DNA of 64,000 nt, from NCBI RefSeq assembly GCF_018595685.2, contig NZ_CP092334.1, positions 1,268,001 through 1,332,000 on the forward strand. The letters are read 5' to 3'. Below are positions 60,319 through 64,000 of this stretch, one piece after another. Both the position numbers and the translations under genes were made by a program. Origin of the DNA: Flavihumibacter rivuli (GTDB lineage Bacteria; Bacteroidota; Bacteroidia; Chitinophagales; Chitinophagaceae). How positions within the stretch are numbered: position 1 is the stretch's first letter; every line of letters starts with the position of its first letter. Under the pieces are notes generated by a model, which was given only the letters and a program-made list of their open reading frames with translations, was not told the origin of the DNA and did not search any database.

Positions 60319-61071
60319 CTATTGCAGGGACGCCAGTAGTTTCGCCCCTTCATCTTTAATACGCTTATCATCTTCCATGCGATGGGGCATGGCCTGGAGC
60401 TTATGGAGCAACTCCCTTGCCTTGTCGTTGCGGCCTGTTTTATGATACACCTTGGCCAGCTCAAGGTAATTGAGGTTGAAATCAGGATTCAGGGCCATGC
60501 TTTTTTCATAGCACTTGATCGCTTCTTCGTAGGATGCAGAAGGGAACCCCCCATAAAAGACCTTTACTGCCGTTCTTTTGAAGCTACCCAGGTTGGTGAT
60601 CTCGTAATACCATTTTCCAAGTACATGATAACCCCTGAAATCATTGGGACCATACTTAATGGTCCTTTCCGCGTACTTCTTGATATCATTAACCGCTTCG
60701 ACCTGTTTACGGCCGGCAGACACCAAGGCCATCCTTCCCATGGCCAGTGCCATTACAAAATTGGCATCAGTAGAACTTGGGTTCACTTTCAATGCCAGGT
60801 CAGCATACTTAAATGCTACTTCATAATATGTGACCTGCGTATTGTGCTCCTTTTGACGGTGTCCCAATTTACTGCTCAATTCGCTGCACTTGCATAATGC
60901 CTGTAGGTTGGTAGGCTGGGCCTTGACTACCTGCTGGTACTTAACGAATGCTTCGGCATCGCGCATACTGGCTTCCAGCGCAGCAGCCTCTTTCAGCAAT
61001 TGCTGCACATCCTGGGCACCAGCCAAAACCGGCAACAACAATAGCCCTATGTATACCAATATTCTCAACAA
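60319..61071 (-). CDS. TPR protein of RMDN (FAM82)-like type, exported
   Basis: This 250-residue protein has a TTG start (TTGTTG) and a signal peptide (ILVYIGLLLLPVLAGAQ). Three or four TPR units follow (about 20-220). The segment FRGYHVLGKWYYEITNLGSFKRTAVKVFYGGFPSASYEEAIKCYEKSMALNPDF closely follows the pattern of eukaryotic RMDN/FAM82 proteins (HxLGRWxYE...FGxPPxxxYEEAL). A periplasmic scaffold role is possible; its partner is unknown. The start codon lies 10 nt after the folB stop on the same strand, and no ATG precedes the signal peptide. Confidence 0.72.
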   Translation of the reverse strand: MLRILVYIGLLLLPVLAGAQDVQQLLKEAAALEASMRDAEAFVKYQQVVKAQPTNLQALCKCSELSSKLGHRQKEHNTQVTYYEVAFKYADLALKVNPSSTDANFVMALAMGRMALVSAGRKQVEAVNDIKKYAERTIKYGPNDFRGYHVLGKWYYEITNLGSFKRTAVKVFYGGFPSASYEEAIKCYEKSMALNPDFNLNYLELAKVYHKTGRNDKARELLHKLQAMPHRMEDDKRIKDEGAKLLASLQ

Positions 61072-61080
61072 TACCTGGAT

Positions 61081-61434
61081 TTAAAATTTGCGAACAAGGG
61101 TTATGCCAACCTTTCCCTGCATACCGGTAATAGGCGCCTGCAGTTTGAATATACTGATCTCTACCTTTTGCACCTGTGAATATTCCTGGTGGATCTTACA
61201 GATGATGCCATCAGCGAGTTCCTCCAGTAAGGGGGTTGGGGTATTCATTCTTTTCTGCACAATCCTGAACAGGTCTTCATAACTGATCAGGTGTTTCAGG
61301 TCATCCAACTTACCTTTCTTCGCTTCATAAGAAACGCTGAGGTTCACCTCGAAATTGTTACCGGTCCTTTCTTCCCCTTCATACAGGCCATGGTAGGCAT
61401 GAATGATAACGTCTTTTAAATGTACGGTCAGCAT
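61081..61434 (-). CDS. folB: Dihydroneopterin aldolase
   Basis: This 117-residue cytoplasmic enzyme matches FolB: MLTVHLKDVIIHAYHGLYEGEERTGNNFEVNLSV, with the catalytic Tyr/His-Gly region and the conserved Glu, and a Lys near residue 95 (SIFKLQAPI). It makes 6-hydroxymethyl-dihydropterin in folate synthesis. The ATG at 61434 follows directly on the T-run of a terminator-like hairpin (61442-61468). Longer frames upstream are inside trxB and are rejected. Confidence 0.9.
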   Translation of the reverse strand: MLTVHLKDVIIHAYHGLYEGEERTGNNFEVNLSVSYEAKKGKLDDLKHLISYEDLFRIVQKRMNTPTPLLEELADGIICKIHQEYSQVQKVEISIFKLQAPITGMQGKVGITLVRKF

Positions 61435-61468
61435 AAAAAAAAATTTGGCAGCGCCTGGCTGCCAAATT
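61435..61468 (-). terminator. Terminator between trxB and folB, T-run touching the folB ATG
   Basis: On the minus strand AATTTGGCAGC-N5-GCTGCCAAATT (11 bp) is followed by nine T's and immediately by the folB ATG. It can terminate trxB transcripts. Read-through would place the folB start at the base of the hairpin. Confidence 0.8.
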
Positions 61469-61498
61469 ATACATTTATGGGATTGATGGGCATTATTT

Positions 61499-62452
61499 TT
61501 ATACATGCCCGGCTGCAGAAAGGAATCGTTCTGCATCAAGTGCTGCCATACAACCACTGCCCGCGGCCGTAACAGCCTGGCGATAGATCTTATCCTGAAC
61601 ATCACCTGCCGCAAATACCCCTTCGATATTGGTCTTAGAGGTACCGGGTATGGTCTTGATATAACCGGCTTCATCCATATCCAGCCAGTCCTTGAAGATA
61701 TCTGAATTGGGCTGGTGGCCAATGGCAACAAAGAATCCGCTTACCGGAACTTCTGTTACTTCATTGGTCTGGTTGTTCTTGATCTTAACAGCGGTTACCT
61801 TATTCTCCCCTACCACTTCCTCTGTTTCGCTGTTCCAGTAGATCCTGATATTGGGGGTAGCTTTCACCCTGTCCTGCATTACCTTGGATGCCTTCATACC
61901 ATCTTCGCCCTTGCGTACGATCATGTGCACGGTCGTACAAAGCTTAGAAAGGTAAAGTGCTTCTTCACAGGCTGTATCGCCCGCACCAACAATGGCTACT
62001 TCCTTACCGCGGAAGAAGAACCCATCACATACGGCACAGGCGCTCACCCCAAAACCATTCAATCGCTGTTCGCTTTCCAGGCCCAGCCATTTGGCGGATG
62101 CCCCGGTGGCAATGATCACCGCATCAGCAGTCATCATTTTCTCCTCATCGATCCAAACTTTGAAAGGCCTTGCAGAGAAGTCTACCTTGGTTGCCAGTCC
62201 GTACCTGATATCTGCTCCCATGCGGACAGCCTGCTTTTCAAAATGTACCATCATTTCCGGTCCTTGGATGCCTTCAGGATACCCCGGATAGTTCTCCACT
62301 TCTGTAGTAATGGTAAGTTGTCCCCCTGGTTGGATACCCTGGTAGAGTACCGGCTTAAGGTTGGCGCGGGAAGCGTATATTGCTGCAGTATAGCCTGCAG
62401 GACCTGAACCTATGATCAGACAGTGTACGTGTTCTGCGTTTGATTGCTCCAT
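61499..62452 (-). CDS. trxB: Thioredoxin reductase
   Basis: This 317-residue flavoprotein has FAD motif GSGPAG (15-20) and the redox-active Cys139-Ala-Val-Cys142 in the NADPH domain, followed by the second Rossmann motif VAIVGAGDTACEEA. The C-terminal FAD segment GVFAAGDVQD is present. It reduces thioredoxin with NADPH in the cytoplasm. The gene has its own promoter-like TTTC-N17-TATTTTTG and a terminator. Confidence 0.95.
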   Translation of the reverse strand: MEQSNAEHVHCLIIGSGPAGYTAAIYASRANLKPVLYQGIQPGGQLTITTEVENYPGYPEGIQGPEMMVHFEKQAVRMGADIRYGLATKVDFSARPFKVWIDEEKMMTADAVIIATGASAKWLGLESEQRLNGFGVSACAVCDGFFFRGKEVAIVGAGDTACEEALYLSKLCTTVHMIVRKGEDGMKASKVMQDRVKATPNIRIYWNSETEEVVGENKVTAVKIKNNQTNEVTEVPVSGFFVAIGHQPNSDIFKDWLDMDEAGYIKTIPGTSKTNIEGVFAAGDVQDKIYRQAVTAAGSGCMAALDAERFLSAAGHV

Positions 62453-62487
62453 AATAATTGATCTGTTTACTCTTTTTACAAGGATGC

Positions 62488-62516
62488 CAAAAATAGTATG
62501 AAATGCGTTAAGGAAA
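62488..62516 (-). promoter_or_regulatory. Promoter of trxB
   Basis: TATTTTTG (62495-62488, minus strand) is an exact -7 box. TTTC 17 nt upstream resembles the -33 TTTG. The box lies 35 nt before the ATG. Confidence 0.6.
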
Positions 62517-62560
62517 TGTGACTATACTTACCCTGCGCCCGCTATGGACCATTATCGGGA

Positions 62561-63472
62561 TTATTTGGGGATAACCAGGGAGCGGTATTGAACTGCATAG
62601 CCACCAAAATAGCCCAGGGCACCATTGCTGATATTCCCTAGAACCCTTGTTGGCGAAGAAAAGGGATTTCCTATACTGCCATAATTGTATTCCATTGTCC
62701 GCCAGAAGTCGTAAGTAGCCTTATCGATATTGGTGAATTTAACGGTAACGGTATCACCCCTGTGGAAGAAGGAATAGGTCTCAAAATCGATCTCCTGGTT
62801 CCTGTCCACCCCCTGCTCCACCTCAATATCATAAATGGTTCCATCAACGATCTGGTCATCAAAGACAGAATTCAGGCCGGGAAAGAAATTCCCGCCATTG
62901 GTGCTGGTGAAGAAACGGATATAGTTCCCGAAACCCTTGGGGTCATTCACTCTCGCCATCAACACTACCAGGTTGGTATCGGGGTTATTAGGGGATGGCT
63001 TCCACCAAAGGGAATCGATGGTCTTGGTAAGCAGCGGAATGGTTGTGTTGCCGGTGTAGCGCTGCCCGTCCACCTGGATCTCCATGGTGTACGACTTTCC
63101 TTCCTCCCCTTTAAAGGATGGGGAAGAAACGGTTGTATCATTGGAATAGTAATAGAAGGTCCCGAAAGGGGAAGGAATGGCATACTCCTTTAACTGGTGG
63201 GTAATGGAACCATTGGATACCCGGATCACGGCATTGCGGACAAAGGAAGCCGCCAGGTCGGCCGAATCGATCTGGCTGAAATAATCAAAGCTTTTGGAAA
63301 GGACAACAACTGGAGCCTGCCCATTCTCAATAGAAGCCTCTACGACCAGTTTGGGGGCCTGTTCTTCCAGGTCAAAGTCAATATCCTTTTCGCAGGAAAG
63401 AAGGCCAATACTGGCAACTACAATGAGCCATAGATTCCGCAAGTACATTTTCAAGGAAAAGCTTTTGAACAT
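62561..63472 (-). CDS. DUF4249 lipoprotein
   Basis: This protein of about 303 residues has a lipoprotein signal ending ASIGLLSC. The mature part starts EKDIDFDLEEQAPKLVVEASIENGQAPVVVLSKSFDYFS, the DUF4249 opening, and ends with AVQYRSLVIPK. It should sit in the outer membrane. The family usually lies next to a TonB-dependent receptor gene, but here the neighbours are trxB and the sigma factor gene. Three ATGs (63490, 63472, 63448) are possible; each gives a plausible signal. Function is unknown. Confidence 0.78.
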   Translation of the reverse strand: MFKSFSLKMYLRNLWLIVVASIGLLSCEKDIDFDLEEQAPKLVVEASIENGQAPVVVLSKSFDYFSQIDSADLAASFVRNAVIRVSNGSITHQLKEYAIPSPFGTFYYYSNDTTVSSPSFKGEEGKSYTMEIQVDGQRYTGNTTIPLLTKTIDSLWWKPSPNNPDTNLVVLMARVNDPKGFGNYIRFFTSTNGGNFFPGLNSVFDDQIVDGTIYDIEVEQGVDRNQEIDFETYSFFHRGDTVTVKFTNIDKATYDFWRTMEYNYGSIGNPFSSPTRVLGNISNGALGYFGGYAVQYRSLVIPK

Positions 63473-63494
63473 AACAAGTATCGCCGCCAATGGT

Positions 63495-63527
63495 TAAAAA
63501 AAGGAATCCCGCCGAAAGCGGGATCCC
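63495..63527 (-). terminator. Terminator of the sigma factor gene
   Basis: On the minus strand GGATCCCGC-TTTCG-GCGGGATTCC is followed by TTTTTTT. It lies 40 nt after the stop of the sigma gene. Confidence 0.85.
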
Positions 63528-63566
63528 TAAATTGACTGGTATAATTCTACTGCATTTAATCCTTTG

Positions 63567-64000
63567 TTATCCGAGATATGCTTTCAGCGCGTTGCTGTAA
63601 CGGGCTTTCTGCAGGCGCTTGATCGCCCTTTCCTTGATCTGGCGGATACGCTCCTTGGTCAGGTCATACTTCTGGCCGATCTGCTCAATGGTCACGCCAT
63701 TTTCGCCATCGAGGCCGAAATAAGCATTCACGATCTCAGCTTCACGTGGACTCAGGGATTTCAATACGCGACGGATTTCGTTGCGGAGGGAATCCTGCAT
63801 TACGTCCTCATCGGTATCATCACTTCCTTCCAGCAGGTCACCCATGGCAACATCTTCTGCCTCATGCACAGGCGCATCCAGGGAAGTGTGACGGGTATTG
63901 CTCTGGAATATATTATTGATCTCAGTTTCGCTCATTTCGAGGATCTCTGCCAGTTCCTCAGTAGATGGCTCACGCTCATGCTCCTGTTCGAAAGCCATAT
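63567..64000 (-). CDS. rpoD: RNA polymerase primary sigma factor (sigma-70), 3' part only
   Basis: The visible 144 residues are the C-terminal half of a primary sigma factor. Region 3 includes REPSTEELAEILEMSETEI. Region 4 reads LSPREAEIVNAYFGLDGENGVTIEQIGQKYDLTKERIRQIKERAIKRLQ, including the -35-recognition helix. The gene continues past the window edge, so the 5' part with region 2 is missing. Bacteroidota primary sigma factors recognise the unusual TTTG/TAnnTTTG promoter seen in this window. Confidence 0.93.
   Translation of the reverse strand, partial: MAFEQEHEREPSTEELAEILEMSETEINNIFQSNTRHTSLDAPVHEAEDVAMGDLLEGSDDTDEDVMQDSLRNEIRRVLKSLSPREAEIVNAYFGLDGENGVTIEQIGQKYDLTKERIRQIKERAIKRLQKARYSNALKAYLG

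Noticed and set aside
61435..61731. N-terminally extended folB
   Set aside because: The extension lies inside trxB and the terminator hairpin. Known FolB proteins start at the MLTVHLKDV position.

Overview
The window looks like chromosomal DNA of a Bacteroidota bacterium, most likely a soil or freshwater Chitinophagaceae-type organism. Reasons: several Bacteroidota-typical families (DUF5916 barrel protein, DUF4249 lipoprotein, DUF3822, a propeller-type sensor next to a LytS/LytTR pair), TAnnTTTG promoter elements, no consistent Shine-Dalgarno signal, and moderate GC. I see no phage, integrase, transposase gene, CRISPR array or rRNA operon.

Layout. 0-3.2 kb: hscB, tRNA-Leu(CAA), a D-2-hydroxyacid dehydrogenase and a serine hydrolase. 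3.4-8.2 kb: a three-gene set on the plus strand (thiamine-diphosphate enzyme, L-amino-acid-oxidase-like flavoprotein, KASIII-like protein with a displaced catalytic Cys) behind a perfect 11-bp inverted repeat. It reads as an undescribed small-molecule pathway, possibly an aryl acyloin plus acyl transfer. 8.2-12.2 kb: a large class III cyclase/ATPase resembling mammalian soluble adenylyl cyclase. 12.4-21.9 kb: VOC, two SRPBCC proteins, a Crp-like regulator, a CDGSH protein, a DUF5916 protein, a PPOX-fold protein, PEP synthase and a cytochrome c lipoprotein. 22-22.8 kb: repeats. 22.8-32.6 kb: hemerythrin-like protein, glycosyltransferase, a sensor whose phosphoacceptor His is replaced by Thr, a LytTR/LytS pair, and a 2-oxoadipate dioxygenase plus saccharopine dehydrogenase pair suggesting lysine catabolism. 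33-36.2 kb: yceD-rpmF-plsX, a CPBP membrane protein and the RNase P RNA. 36.4-47.8 kb: Smr protein, APC permease, prenyl synthase, a TIM-barrel isomerase, ApbE, an FGE-like protein, a Gfo/Idh/MocA oxidoreductase and a LemA/DUF2207 pair. 47.9-48.6 kb: a second repeat island. 48.6-64 kb: GH20 hexosaminidase, GNAT, serine hydrolase, HAD, a six-gene minus-strand operon (DUF3822-rsmD-bioD-MTHFS-lpxK-rnr), a MATE exporter, an RMDN-like TPR protein, folB, trxB, a DUF4249 lipoprotein and the 3' part of the primary sigma factor gene.

Non-coding content is the second notable aspect. A 311-bp element with long terminal inverted repeats occurs intact at 22.06 and 47.93 kb, and each copy is followed by a truncated second copy. 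A REP-like palindrome occurs five times, once inside the variable P12 region of the RNase P RNA. An 8-bp tandem repeat (NNNATGTG) accompanies the REPs at two sites. Several start codons are non-ATG, and at least three genes carry a -7 box within 2-4 nt of the start codon, suggesting leaderless or near-leaderless mRNAs.

All functional statements rest on motif recognition by eye. No database search was possible.
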